64,000 nucleotides of DNA from DUML01 sp050949905 (GCA_050949905.1 JBMNGP010000037.1:35227-99226); one strand, 5' to 3'; numbered from the stretch's first letter, positions 1-9,940 are shown. Made by a program: numbers and translations. Notes: generated by a model from the sequence alone, not told the origin.

Positions 1-1584
1 CGGCCCGGGCGGATTCAATGGCGGCATTTAAAGCCAGAAGATTAGTCTGAGTTGAAATCTGCAGGATAGCATCCGATAGGACTTTTATTTTTTCAACTTG
101 CCGGGCTTTATCCAAAGCCTCGCCCAGTTCATTTTTGATCTCGCCCAAGGTTTTTTTAGCGTCTTCCTGTAAATTTACGGCTTTATTTTTTAGGGCTACA
201 GCCCGATTACTGACTTCTCCAGCCGTAAGGGCACCTTCTCCGGCCTTAATGGCGACTGTTTCCACTGCAGCTTCAATTTCAGCGGAAATTTGATTAATCG
301 CCAGGGTCGAAGAAGCCGTCTCTTGAACTCCCGCCGACAATTGTTCAATGGCTACGGAGGCATCTTCGAGGTTGACAGTGAGTTTAGCCATATTACGGTC
401 GGATATGGTCAGTGCTTGATTAATATTTTCTGTTTCGGTGATAATACCCTTAAGAATGCCTTGGACAGAATCGCGCATTTTTTCAATGGAAGTGGTGAGA
501 GTACCTAATTCATCCTTCCGTTTAACTTCCGGCATTTTAACTGCCAAGTTGCCGGTTGCTAACTGCTGCATGCCGACGACAATCCCATTAATCACTTTCG
601 TAATCCGGCCAATGAATATTATGACCAAGAGGATAAAAATCAGCAGCGAACCGGCCAGAATTACGGCGATTTTTTTCATTAGACTGTTTAGATCTTTAGT
701 AAAATCCTCTTGGGTTACTGTGGATACAAGATAAAAGCTGGTTGCGGGCAGTTTTTTCGAGTAATAGACTTTAGTTTGGCCGTTAAAGACCCCGCTGATA
801 CTGCTGCCGGTGCTGATGCTTCCTAAGAGGGACTGGCCGATATCCCGGAGGCTGCCGTTGCTGATATTAAAAATGGTATCGGCTTTGGCCAGGTCTTCGC
901 TAAAGCTAAACTCAGGGTGGATAAGAAATCTCCCGTCCTGATCCAATACAAAAGAGTAGCCGTTTGCACCTATTTTCTCTTTCAGGAAGAGGTCAGCTAG
1001 TTGGGCTAAGCCAATATCCAAGGCCACGACGGCATATTCGCTTTGCTGATTAAGCTTAACAGCTTGCGAAAGGGTCACAACCGGTTTTTTTGTTTCCGAA
1101 TCAATATAAACATCCGTATAGACCAGTCCCCCGGGGTTTTGCACAGCCGCTAAATACCAAGGACGCTCATTGGCTTTCCAGGCGGGGTCTTCCGGAATCC
1201 AGCCCGAACCGCAATCAATACTGCCGTCCGGGTAACCAATATAAAGATCGATAATTCCGTATTGGTCTTTTAATTGGCCGGAGCGAGTAACCAAATGGTC
1301 TCGTAACGAGGCTTTGAAATCTGCCCGGTTATCGCCCCTTAAGGGGTTGGCCCAGATTTCAGCTAAGTATTCCGTTTCGTTTTCCAGCAGAATCTCTCTT
1401 TGGGAGAAAAAGTTCTGCATTTTCTCCAGCATATAGTCTGTTTTCGCAGCAAGCTGGGTTTCGGATAAACCGATAATGATGTTTTTGGCTTCAAGATAGC
1501 CGGTTATGACAACAGCCCCAAAAGATAATATAAATAAACCTAAAATATATGCCAATAACCTTCCTCTAAGACTTAGCTTCATAG
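1..1584 (-). CDS. methyl-accepting chemotaxis protein, partial (C-terminus beyond window)
   Basis: Reading the minus strand from ATG at 1584 gives an open frame of 528 residues that leaves the window at base 1. It has an N-terminal membrane segment (about residues 9-29), a periplasmic/extracellular dCache-type domain (about 35-290, with the typical WYLAAVQNPGGLVYTDVY stretch), a second membrane segment (305-325), a HAMP-like linker and the start of the MCP signalling coiled coil. The last visible residues, QTNLLALNAAIESARA, are the invariant hairpin tip that contacts CheA/CheW, so only the descending helix is missing. An AGGAGGAAGG ribosome site precedes the ATG. It is a transmembrane chemoreceptor; the ligand cannot be told from sequence. 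Family assignment is firm. Confidence 0.93.
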
Positions 1585-2010
1585 TCCTTCCTCCTCAGTA
1601 CGCCTGCCTGCGCCAAGTGTCAATTGCTTTTTTTGAGCGGCCAGCCATTAATAATTGAACAGTAACTTTTTAAAAAATATGATTAGAATAAATATGATTA
1701 GAAAAAAATAACAAGCATTAAAATATACCGTTAGCGGATTAAACTATTTTACAATTCGGCAATATTTGGCATAATCCTCCTGGATTACAGGAATTCTTCC
1801 AAAATAAAAACAAATAAAACCAAACCTAAATAGAATAAAACGAAATACAACTAAAATAAAAACCAAAACTACATGCAATCATTAAGCAAACCAAAGGTTG
1901 CATTTACAATGTCATAAAATTGACAGAGCGCTCAAGCCGGAATATAATATTCTGGATAATAAGCATAGCTTCAAGTCCCCAAGTTAAAATTTAATTAAAG
2001 GATTATCTGC
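1585..2010. other. intergenic, AT-rich, A-biased tract
   Basis: No gene is seen between the chemoreceptor start and the glycine T-box. Bases 1798-1872 are strongly A-rich on the plus strand with repeated aaaat/aaacc words and almost no T runs; a similar tract lies at 16075-16160. Promoters for the divergent chemoreceptor and glyQS units must lie here, but I could not fix a convincing -35/-10 pair. Confidence 0.4.
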
Positions 2011-2012
2011 TA

Positions 2013-2215
2013 AGATGGGAAGGATTTCTGTGTTAGCCTTAGAGAGAGTCCGGGAAGGTGGAAGCCGGATGGGTGAAAGCAGTTTGGGCAGCCCGGAGCA
2101 GATTGCAAGTAAGAGGATTCCCTTTGCGGAATCAAGCAGGGTGGAACCGCGGGAGATAAGCTCTCGTCCCTGCAGCATATTTATTGCTGTAGGAACGAGA
2201 GTTTTTTATTTGTAC
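2013..2215 (+). promoter_or_regulatory. glycine T-box leader of glyQS
   Basis: The canonical T-box AGGGTGGAACCGCGG is at 2138-2152, followed by a terminator whose arms CTCTCGTCCCTGCAG and CTGTAGGAACGAGAG flank a short loop and end in TTTTTT (about 2160-2210). Upstream are the AGAGAG bulge (2041-2046) and GGTGGAAG apical loop (2057-2064) of Stem I and a Stem III hairpin. A GGC triplet at 2087-2089 on the 3' side of Stem I is the likely glycine specifier. Uncharged tRNA-Gly should stabilise the antiterminator and allow glyQS transcription. Class is certain from motif and gene context; the exact specifier is my inference. Confidence 0.93.
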
Positions 2216-2299
2216 CATTGCTTAAAGCCTCACCTGTCTTTGTCACCCTGTGGAAACTTCCCTAGAACATACTAATTTAGGAGAAATGGAGGAAACGGT

Positions 2300-3181
2300 A
2301 TGAAGTTTCAAGATATTATTTTAGCCCTAAACCAGTTTTGGGGTGAACAGGGGTGCATTATTGCCCAGCCCTATGATCTGGAGAAGGGTGCAGGCACTAT
2401 GAATCCCGCAACTTTTTTAAGGGCTTTGGGCCCTGAGCCTTGGAATGTTGCCTATGTGGAACCATCCCGAAGGCCGACTGACGGCCGCTATGGAGAGAAT
2501 CCCAACCGCCTGCAGCATTATTTTCAATACCAGGTAATTTTAAAGCCTTCGCCGGCTAATGTGCAGGAACTGTATTTGGAAAGCCTGGAACGCCTCGGGA
2601 TTAACCCGGTGGACCATGATATCCGCTTCGTGGAAGATAACTGGGAATCCCCGACTTTAGGAGCCTGGGGCCTGGGCTGGGAAGTCTGGCTGGATGGCAT
2701 GGAAGTTACCCAGTTTACCTATTTCCAGCAGTGCGGCGGTATTGACTGCAAACCGGTCTGTGCGGAGATCACTTACGGGATAGAACGCCTTGCCACATTT
2801 ATACAAGGTAAAGACAGTGTCTTTGACATCGAGTGGGTCGGGGATATCACTTACGGTGACATTTACCTGCAAAATGAAAAAGATTATTCCCGCTATAACT
2901 TTGAAGTAGCAGACGTTGATTCCTTAAGGCAGTGGTTTGATATGTACGAGAAAGAGGCCGAGCGGACGGTTCAGCACGGCTTGGTGATCCCGGCATATGA
3001 TTATGTCCTCAAATGTTCTCATACTTTTAATCTTTTGGAAGCCAGAGGTGCCATCAGTGTTACGGAAAGGACAGGTTATATTGCCCGGGTCAGAAATTTA
3101 GCCCGGCTTTGCGCCCACGCCTATGTAGCTCAGAGGGAAGAGTTAGGCTTCCCACTTTTAAAACAGAAAGGGGAAGAATAA
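2300..3181 (+). CDS. glyQ: glycyl-tRNA synthetase alpha subunit
   Basis: A 293-residue protein with the class II catalytic core of bacterial heterotetrameric GlyRS. It opens with KFQDIILALNQFWGEQGC and carries the characteristic YDLEKGAGTMNPATFLRALG and EVWLDGMEVTQFTYFQQ stretches. With GlyS it forms alpha2beta2 GlyRS, which charges tRNA-Gly in the cytoplasm. A GGAGG ribosome site lies 7 bases before the ATG. The stop codon overlaps the glyS ATG by one base, indicating translational coupling. Transcription is governed by the T-box just upstream. Length is normal for the family (about 290-300). Confidence 0.98.
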   Translation: MKFQDIILALNQFWGEQGCIIAQPYDLEKGAGTMNPATFLRALGPEPWNVAYVEPSRRPTDGRYGENPNRLQHYFQYQVILKPSPANVQELYLESLERLGINPVDHDIRFVEDNWESPTLGAWGLGWEVWLDGMEVTQFTYFQQCGGIDCKPVCAEITYGIERLATFIQGKDSVFDIEWVGDITYGDIYLQNEKDYSRYNFEVADVDSLRQWFDMYEKEAERTVQHGLVIPAYDYVLKCSHTFNLLEARGAISVTERTGYIARVRNLARLCAHAYVAQREELGFPLLKQKGEE

Positions 3182-5253
3182 TGAATAGAGACTTCCTGTT
3201 AGAAATAGGTATTGAAGAAATGCCGGCCAAATTTGCGCCTGTCGCAGTGTCCCAAATGGAGGCCAATAGCCGCAAGCTGCTTGAGGAACTGCGCCTGGAA
3301 TACAAAAATATTAAGGCTTATATTACTCCGAGAAGAATTACCCTTTATGTGCAAAGCCTGGCAGAAAAGCAGAAAGATGTCACGGAAGAAGCTAAAGGAC
3401 CTGCCCAAAAGGCGGCTTACGATGCGGAGGGCAAGCCTACCAAAGCTGCCTTAGGTTTCGCCCGAGGCCAGGGAGTAGCTGTCGAAGATCTTTTTATCAA
3501 GGAACTTAACGGAGTTCCCTATGTCTATGCCCGGAAATCTTTAAAAGGCGAAGAAACTGTCACCCTTCTGCCACAGATTTGCTTGGATCTCATTACCGGT
3601 TTACATTTCCCCAAACCGATGCGCTGGGGTGAGCACGAAGTCCGGTTTGCCCGGCCGATTCGCTGGCTGGTTGCTCTTTTCGGGGAAGAGGTTATCCCCT
3701 TTAGCTATGTAGGTTTGCAGGCCGGCAGAACTTCCCGCGGTCACCGTACTTTGGGAGGGCATATTCGCCTCGTTAAGCCCGAGGAGTACTTGGAAGCCTT
3801 GGAAGCTGCCTATGTGCTTGCCGACCAGGACCAAAGAAAAGCCCTAATCTGGGAGCAGGTTCAGTCCTTGGCTGCCAGGGTCGGGGGAAAAGTTGATCAG
3901 GATGAGGAGCTCTTAACTGAGATTTGCCATCTGGTGGAATACCCGACAGCTCTCTTGGGTGAAGTAGATGTCAAATATCTGCTCTTACCGGAAGAAGTTA
4001 TCACTACGCCGATGAAAGAGCACCAGAGGTATTTCCCGGTGCGGGGGGAAGACGGCAAGCTTTTGCCTTATTTCATTACGGTTCGCAATGGGGACAGCAC
4101 CTCTTTGAACATTGTCAAAGAAGGAAATAAAAAAGTGCTGAAAGCCCGCTTGGAAGATGCTGCCTTCTATTACCGGGAGGATGTTAAACAGCCCTTGGAG
4201 TCTTATGTGCCTAAGCTGGATAGAGTCATGTATCATGAAAAACTGGGAACAGTCGGGCAACGGGTAGAACGCCTGCGGAAACTCGCCGCTCTGATTGCGG
4301 CGGAGATGGGCCTCAGCACCGGGGAAAAAGAGCTTGTTGACCGTACCGCCTACCTCTGTAAGGCTGACCTGGTCACCAGGATGGTTTATGATTTTCCGGA
4401 ATTACAGGGAATTATGGGAGCTTACTATGCGGAAAAAAGCGGGGAAGAGCCGGAAGTATGCCGGGCGGTCGCGGAGCATTACCGGCCTACGCACACCGGC
4501 GATGATTTCCCGTCTTCCAGAATCGGTACGGCGGTCAGTATGGCCGATAAATTAGATGCCATTGTCGGAGCTTTTGGCATTGGTATCCAGCCTACCGGTT
4601 CCCAGGATCCCTATGCTTTAAGAAGACAGGCTCTGGGTGTGGTCGGTATGCTGATGGCCGAAGAAAAAAACCTTTCTCTCTCCTCCCTCTTATCAGCAGC
4701 TTACCGGAGTTTTGCAGACCAAGGAGTCAAGCTGGCAGAATACGCCGAGATAAAGCCATCGTTGGACGACTTCTTCCAGCAGAGAATGCGTTATCTGCTG
4801 CAGGAAAAAGGCTTACGTTATGATACCGTGGAGGCTGTGGTGGCTTTAGGGACAGAAAAGCCCTACAGCACCCTGCAACAAGCCCGGGTCTTAGCCGAAA
4901 GCCGAGAGGAAGAGCAGTTCATTGCCTATCTCAATGCCTACGTCCGCTGTGTAAACTTAAGCAAAAAAGCCGACGGGGCAGCATGGCAGCCCGCTGACCT
5001 TCAGGACAGTACGGAAATAGAGCTGGCTAAAGCCTTAGAAGTTAAGGCTCCCCTCATCAGGGAGGCAGTAAATAAAACCGCTTACCGCCAAGCTTATGCC
5101 CTGGCCCGGGAGCTCGTTCCTCTGATTGAAAAACTCTTTGATGCTGTAATGATCATGGCCGAGGATGAAAAATTAAGAAAGGCTCGCCTGGGGCTCTTGC
5201 AGGAATGTGTTCAAGCCTTGGGCTGCCTGGGGGATTTGACTCTTTTAGCTTAA
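3181..5253 (+). CDS. glyS: glycyl-tRNA synthetase beta subunit
   Basis: A 690-residue GlyRS beta subunit beginning MNRDFLLEIGIEEMPAKF, the usual family start. The frame is open further upstream (to 3109), but ATG 3181 has a GAAAGGGGAAG ribosome site and overlaps the glyQ stop, so it is preferred. The body holds the signature MRWGEHEVRFARPIRWLVAL and STPMKEHQRYFPV-like stretch (TTPMKEHQRYFPV here), and the C-terminal 100 residues form the ALC/DALR-type anticodon-binding domain. It binds tRNA-Gly and completes the alpha2beta2 enzyme. No truncation or odd residue seen. Confidence 0.98.
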   Translation: MNRDFLLEIGIEEMPAKFAPVAVSQMEANSRKLLEELRLEYKNIKAYITPRRITLYVQSLAEKQKDVTEEAKGPAQKAAYDAEGKPTKAALGFARGQGVAVEDLFIKELNGVPYVYARKSLKGEETVTLLPQICLDLITGLHFPKPMRWGEHEVRFARPIRWLVALFGEEVIPFSYVGLQAGRTSRGHRTLGGHIRLVKPEEYLEALEAAYVLADQDQRKALIWEQVQSLAARVGGKVDQDEELLTEICHLVEYPTALLGEVDVKYLLLPEEVITTPMKEHQRYFPVRGEDGKLLPYFITVRNGDSTSLNIVKEGNKKVLKARLEDAAFYYREDVKQPLESYVPKLDRVMYHEKLGTVGQRVERLRKLAALIAAEMGLSTGEKELVDRTAYLCKADLVTRMVYDFPELQGIMGAYYAEKSGEEPEVCRAVAEHYRPTHTGDDFPSSRIGTAVSMADKLDAIVGAFGIGIQPTGSQDPYALRRQALGVVGMLMAEEKNLSLSSLLSAAYRSFADQGVKLAEYAEIKPSLDDFFQQRMRYLLQEKGLRYDTVEAVVALGTEKPYSTLQQARVLAESREEEQFIAYLNAYVRCVNLSKKADGAAWQPADLQDSTEIELAKALEVKAPLIREAVNKTAYRQAYALARELVPLIEKLFDAVMIMAEDEKLRKARLGLLQECVQALGCLGDLTLLA

Positions 5254-5397
5254 GTTTTAACCCTAGAATAAAGATTTGCCCGCCTACACTAAGCTCGGCT
5301 GTCAAGTAATCAAATATATTGAAAAACCTCCATAAATTTTGCAGAAACCAAGTTAGCAGATATAAAAACCAGACGAAAGAATAGTGAGCATAATAAG

Positions 5398-5470
5398 CCT
5401 CTTATTTAAAGCTGTGGTTCTTAAGCTTCTTTACGAACCACAGCGGTAGAGATAAGAGGTTAATTTTTTT
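5398..5470 (+). terminator. long hairpin terminator after glyQS
   Basis: Two nested arms pair: cctcttat...gctgtggttc with gaaccacagc...ataagagg, followed by ttaattttttt. It sits about 145 bases after glyS and is the only strong intrinsic terminator before ccpN. It could also end a small untranslated RNA, but none is evident. Confidence 0.75.
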
Positions 5471-5631
5471 GAAATAATATAGCACAACTGCGAAATGAGA
5501 CATACATAATAACTTACCTCCCGGAATATCCTAATAATGCTGTAAGAGAAAGGACAGGACCAGCCTTGAGGCCGGCGTAAATTATCTAAATATTATGTGA
5601 ATTTCCAAAACCCTGTACATATTGGCTCCAA

Positions 5632-5695
5632 TGTGCTATATAATATTTAAATGTGACATAATAATGTAACCATTTAATTAGCAATGTACTATAAT
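5632..5695 (+). promoter_or_regulatory. three CcpN-box-like operator sites upstream of ccpN
   Basis: TGTGCTATATA (5632-5642) matches the B. subtilis CcpN consensus TRTGHYATAYW, as I recall it, at 11 of 11 positions. TGTGACATAAT (5652-5662) matches 10 of 11 and TGTACTATAAT (5685-5695) 9 of 11. Sites 1 and 2 start exactly 20 bases apart, two helical turns. Sites 1 and 3 overlap TATAAT hexamers (5639-5644 and 5690-5695) that could be -10 elements. The ccpN ATG follows at 5741, so autoregulation is inferred. Confidence 0.6.
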
Positions 5696-5740
5696 AATTT
5701 ACCAAGCCTTCAAAACATTATCTTTCCGGAGGGTGATATT

Positions 5741-6373
5741 ATGAAACTTTCCGAACGCCAGGCAAAGATTGTGGAACTGGTCAAATCGTCAAGCCCCATG
5801 ACAGGGGAGCAGATTGCCAGCAAGCTTAAGCTGACCAGGGCAACATTAAGGCCCGATCTTACCATTCTCACTATGACCGGAGTTCTGGAAGCCCGGCCGC
5901 GGGTAGGCTACTTTTACAAGGAGGATAACGTCCGTTCGCCGGTAGCGGAGAGAATGCATCAGCTGCGGGTTGGCGACTTTAAATCAATTGCCGCGGCTGT
6001 TAAAGAGAATATTTCGATTTATGAAGCGGTCGTTTCCATGTTTACAAATAACGTCGGCAGTCTGATTGTCATTAATGAAAACCGCGAGCTACGGGGAATG
6101 GTATCGCGCAAGGATATCCTGAAGGCCTCTCTGGGTAAAATAGACTTGCATCAGGTACCTATCGGTGTCATTATGACCCGGATGCCTAATATCATCATGG
6201 TAACCTCGGATGAATCCGTCCTGGACGCGGCCAAAAAATTAGTTCAGCATCAAATTGATACCCTGCCGGTGGTGGAGAATTATATTAATGAGGATGGTAA
6301 TGAGATTTATGAAGTAGTTGGCCGCTTCACCAAGACCAATATCACGAATCTCTTTGTCGACTTGGGTGAGTAG
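5741..6373 (+). CDS. ccpN: CcpN-type CBS-domain transcriptional repressor
   Basis: A 210-residue protein with an N-terminal winged HTH (about 4-60; SERQAKIVELVKSSSPMTGE start) followed by two CBS domains (about 80-135 and 145-205) that in the family sense nucleotides such as ATP/ADP. B. subtilis CcpN represses gluconeogenic genes (gapB, pckA) under glycolysis. The frame is open to 5684, but ATG 5741 has a GGAGGG ribosome site and the usual MKLSERQ start. It leads a cluster with ppsR and ppdK, as in many Firmicutes, which points to control of the pyruvate/PEP node. Three CcpN-box-like sites sit directly upstream. Confidence 0.92.
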   Translation: MKLSERQAKIVELVKSSSPMTGEQIASKLKLTRATLRPDLTILTMTGVLEARPRVGYFYKEDNVRSPVAERMHQLRVGDFKSIAAAVKENISIYEAVVSMFTNNVGSLIVINENRELRGMVSRKDILKASLGKIDLHQVPIGVIMTRMPNIIMVTSDESVLDAAKKLVQHQIDTLPVVENYINEDGNEIYEVVGRFTKTNITNLFVDLGE

Positions 6374-6462
6374 CGCTCAAGAAAGCTATACTCCTAAGCA
6401 GGCCATAATAAACTGCAGTATAAGATCAAAACGCAGCAAGAAGAAAGCGAGGGGATGTTCAG

Positions 6463-7275
6463 GTGACAGACCAAATCCCGGTAATTTATGTTATTTCCGA
6501 TGCCCTCGGAGAAACGGCGGAGTTTGTCAGCAGGGCGGCGGCAGCTCAGTTTAACGGCATCAAGACTAAAATACGCAGGGTTCCCTATGTTCAGGAAGAG
6601 ACGCATATTGATGACATCCTGGAAGAGGCGGTCGAGGAACAGGCCATTTTGGCCTATACTTTAGTGGTTAAGGATCTCAGGCTTTACATAGAACGCCGTG
6701 CCAAGGAAAAGAAGCTGGTGACGATAGATATCTTGAGTCCTTTGATTTCAGCTATTGCTGAAAAGACCGGCTCTCAGCCAAGGAATGTCCCAAATATAAT
6801 CCATCGTTTGGATGAACAGTATTTTCGCAAGATTGAAGCCGTAGAATTTGCGGTTAAATATGACGACGGCAAAGATCCGCGCGGGGCCCTTTATGCCGAC
6901 GTAGTCCTAATCGGTGTCTCCAGGACTTCCAAGACACCTTTAAGTATGTATTTGGCTCATAAAGGGATTAAGACGGCCAATATCCCTATTGTCCCCGAAG
7001 TAACTCCTCCGCGGGAACTTTTTGTGATTCCACCGAAGAAAATTTTTGGCTTGGTTCTCGACCCTAACAAGCTGAACCAAATTCGCAGTGAAAGATTAAA
7101 AACCCTGGGACTGGGAGCATCAGCTGATTATGCCAATCTTAACAGAATCATGCAGGAATTGGATTACGCCGAACAAGTAATGAAAAAGATCGGCTGCCTG
7201 ACAATTGATACCACTACCAGAGCTGTAGAAGAAACTGCCAGCATCATTATGCAAAAAATATATAAAGGGGAATAA
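6463..7275 (+). CDS. ppsR: pyruvate, phosphate dikinase regulatory protein (ADP-dependent kinase/Pi-dependent phosphorylase)
   Basis: A 270-residue member of the DUF299 family. The P-loop GVSRTSKT is at residues 151-158, and the N-terminus IPVIYVISDALGETAEFVSR is typical. The family inactivates PPDK by ADP-dependent phosphorylation of a threonine next to the catalytic histidine and reactivates it by phosphorolysis. GTG start with GCGAGGGG eight bases upstream. It lies between ccpN and ppdK, its presumed substrate gene, with 7 bases to ppdK. B. subtilis has the same ccpN-yqfL order but no ppdK beside it. Assignment is firm; substrate is inferred from the adjacent gene. Confidence 0.95.
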   Translation: MTDQIPVIYVISDALGETAEFVSRAAAAQFNGIKTKIRRVPYVQEETHIDDILEEAVEEQAILAYTLVVKDLRLYIERRAKEKKLVTIDILSPLISAIAEKTGSQPRNVPNIIHRLDEQYFRKIEAVEFAVKYDDGKDPRGALYADVVLIGVSRTSKTPLSMYLAHKGIKTANIPIVPEVTPPRELFVIPPKKIFGLVLDPNKLNQIRSERLKTLGLGASADYANLNRIMQELDYAEQVMKKIGCLTIDTTTRAVEETASIIMQKIYKGE

Positions 7276-7282
7276 GAGAAGA

Positions 7283-9940
7283 ATGAAGAAATATGTTTAC
7301 TTATTCAGGGAAGGCAGCTCAGCTATGCGTGACCTCCTGGGCGGCAAAGGAGCTAACCTGGCAGAGATGACCAATATAGGGCTGAATGTTCCCCAAGGCT
7401 TTACGGTGACCACCGAAGCCTGCCGGGAGTATTATGCCAATGGGGGAAATTTTCCGGAAGGGCTTTGGGAACAGGTCTTAGCCGCAATTCAGGATGTGGA
7501 AAAAAAGAGCGGCAAAAAATTCGGGGATCCTGACAACCCCTTACTTGTTTCGGTACGCTCCGGGGCAAAGATTTCCATGCCCGGGATGATGGACACTATT
7601 CTTAACCTGGGTTTGAATGATAACACTACGGAAGGCTTAAGCAAAGCCACTGGTGATAAACGCTTTGCCTATGACTGTTACCGTCGTTTTATTCAAATGT
7701 TTGGCGATGTGGTCTTAAATCTCGACAGCCACATATTTGAAAGCACTCTGGAGGCCATCAAGGAAGAACAAGGAGTTAAATTTGACTCGGAGCTTAGTGT
7801 TGAAAGCTTGCAGGACCTTGTGAAAAAATTCAAGAATATAGTCCTGGCCGCAACAGGTTCAGACTTCCCTGCTGATCCATATGAACAGCTTAAGGAAGCC
7901 ATCAACGCCGTATTTAAATCCTGGAACAATCAACGAGCCATTGTTTACCGTCGGGTTAATAATATACCGGATGATATCGGCACCGCAGTCAATGTACAAG
8001 GCATGGTCTTTGGCAATATGGGGAAAGACTCCGGAACAGGGGTTGCTTTTACCCGCAACCCGTCTACCGGGGAAAAGGCCCTTTATGGAGAGTTCCTGAT
8101 GAATGCTCAAGGCGAAGATGTGGTGGCCGGGATTCGTACTCCTCAGCCCATCACAAGCCTGGCGAGCGAAAACCCCGAGATTTATAAGGAGTTTTGCCAA
8201 ATTGCTGCCGGCCTGGAACAGCATTATAAGGATATGCAGGATATTGAGTTTACTATCGAAAAAGGAAGGTTGTACATCCTGCAGACTCGTAACGGTAAAT
8301 GCACTATTGCCGCTGCTATAAAAATTGCTGTGGAATTATGTCAGGAAGGCCTGATAACTAAAGAGGAAGCAGTACGCCGCATTGACCCTCATCAATTAGG
8401 CAGGCTTTTGCACCGCCGCATTGATGACCAAGCAAGCCTGGATGTAATTGCCACAGGTTTGCCGGCTTCACCGGGAGCAGCCTCCGGCAAAATAGTCTTT
8501 GATGCCGATGATGCGGAAAAATTAGGGCAAGCTGGGGAAAAAGTGATCTTAGTTCGCACGGAGACCACTCCGGACGATATCCATGGAGTTCTCGCCGCCC
8601 AAGGAATACTCACCAGCAGAGGGGGTATGACCAGCCATGCCGCAGTGGTAGCCAGACATATGGGGAAAGCAGCGGTCTGCGGCTGCGAGGCTGTAAGAAT
8701 AAATTATGCCGATAAGAAGATGGTCATAGGAGATACCGAATATCCTGAAGGGTCGGAAATCTCTATAGACGGCGGAACAGGCAGAGTAATGCGCGGTGCT
8801 GTTCCTATGAAGGATCCCGATTTAAGTACGGAATTTCAAACTATACTTCGGTGGGCTGATGAGCTAAGGACATTAAAGGTCATGGCTAATGCCGATAATC
8901 CGGTCGATGCCGCCAAAGCCAGGGAGTTTGGCGCCGAAGGGATAGGTTTATGCCGTACGGAACACATGTTTATGGATCCGGCCCGCCTGCCGATAGTTCA
9001 AAAAATGATTCTGGCCCAGAACCCGGAAGAAAGAGCAGAAGCCCTGGCCGAGCTCCTGCCCATGCAGGAAGAAGACTTTTACGGTATCCTCAAAGCTATG
9101 CATGGCCTGCCGGTGACCATCAGGCTTCTTGACCCGCCTTTACATGAATTTCTTCCTGACGCCGAGGAACTGATTGAAGCTATTTTAATTCTAAAATTAA
9201 CAGCCGACCAGGAAGACAGAAAAGTCCAGGAAGAAATCTATACTAAGGAAACCTTATTGAAAAAAGTCAGGGCTCTGCATGAGCTGAACCCGATGCTCGG
9301 GCATCGGGGATGCCGCTTAGGCATTACTTACCCGGAAATCTATGCTATGCAGGCCAGAGCGATCTTCCAGGCCTCAGTTAGATTAATCCGGGAAGGCTAT
9401 GAAGTCTATCCCCTGGTCAAAATCCCGTTGGTAATTCATGCCAAAGAACTGGAGATTTTGCGGCAACAAACAGTACAAATAGCCGAGGAGGTTATGGCGG
9501 TTACGGGGGTAACTATTCCTTACCAGGTTGGAACAATGATTGAGATGCCCAGAGCCGCCCTTACGGCAGATGAGATCGCGCCCTATTCCGATTTCTTTTC
9601 CTTTGGTACTAACGATCTAACGCAAACAGTATATGGCTTCTCCCGTGATGATGCCGAAGGCAAATTTCTGCCGGTTTATATCAATAATCAAATCCTTAAA
9701 GAAAATCCCTTTGCTGTTTTAGATAGAGAGGGAGTCGGTAAAATCATGAAGATTTGCGTGGAGTTAGGCCGCAAGACTAATCCGAAGATGAAGATCGGCA
9801 TCTGCGGCGAGCATGGCGGAGAACCATCTTCCATTGAATTCTGTCAGGAAATAGATCTTAACTATGTCTCCTGCTCACCATTTAGAGTACCGGTAGCCCG
9901 GCTGGCCGCAGCCCAGGCAAAAATCAAACAGAGTAAGTAA
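7283..9940 (+). CDS. ppdK: pyruvate, phosphate dikinase
   Basis: An 885-residue PPDK, normal length (about 870-890). Domains in order: ATP-grasp nucleotide-binding region (1-340), phosphohistidine swivelling domain with GGMTSHAAVVARHMG and catalytic His about residue 452, and a C-terminal PEP/pyruvate TIM barrel with the catalytic Cys near 841 in KIGICGEHGGEP. It interconverts pyruvate + ATP + Pi and PEP + AMP + PPi in the cytoplasm. The threonine preceding His by two (T in GGMTSHA) is the regulatory phosphorylation site, so PpsR control is supported by residue conservation. Probably co-transcribed with ppsR. Confidence 0.98.
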   Translation: MKKYVYLFREGSSAMRDLLGGKGANLAEMTNIGLNVPQGFTVTTEACREYYANGGNFPEGLWEQVLAAIQDVEKKSGKKFGDPDNPLLVSVRSGAKISMPGMMDTILNLGLNDNTTEGLSKATGDKRFAYDCYRRFIQMFGDVVLNLDSHIFESTLEAIKEEQGVKFDSELSVESLQDLVKKFKNIVLAATGSDFPADPYEQLKEAINAVFKSWNNQRAIVYRRVNNIPDDIGTAVNVQGMVFGNMGKDSGTGVAFTRNPSTGEKALYGEFLMNAQGEDVVAGIRTPQPITSLASENPEIYKEFCQIAAGLEQHYKDMQDIEFTIEKGRLYILQTRNGKCTIAAAIKIAVELCQEGLITKEEAVRRIDPHQLGRLLHRRIDDQASLDVIATGLPASPGAASGKIVFDADDAEKLGQAGEKVILVRTETTPDDIHGVLAAQGILTSRGGMTSHAAVVARHMGKAAVCGCEAVRINYADKKMVIGDTEYPEGSEISIDGGTGRVMRGAVPMKDPDLSTEFQTILRWADELRTLKVMANADNPVDAAKAREFGAEGIGLCRTEHMFMDPARLPIVQKMILAQNPEERAEALAELLPMQEEDFYGILKAMHGLPVTIRLLDPPLHEFLPDAEELIEAILILKLTADQEDRKVQEEIYTKETLLKKVRALHELNPMLGHRGCRLGITYPEIYAMQARAIFQASVRLIREGYEVYPLVKIPLVIHAKELEILRQQTVQIAEEVMAVTGVTIPYQVGTMIEMPRAALTADEIAPYSDFFSFGTNDLTQTVYGFSRDDAEGKFLPVYINNQILKENPFAVLDREGVGKIMKICVELGRKTNPKMKIGICGEHGGEPSSIEFCQEIDLNYVSCSPFRVPVARLAAAQAKIKQSK

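Noticed and set aside
2015..2275. 86-codon plus-strand frame and a 64-codon minus-strand frame at the glyQS leader
   Set aside because: Both cover the glycine T-box RNA and have no family similarity or ribosome site.
7859..8224. 121-codon minus-strand frame inside ppdK
   Set aside because: Shadow of a highly conserved enzyme gene on the other strand.
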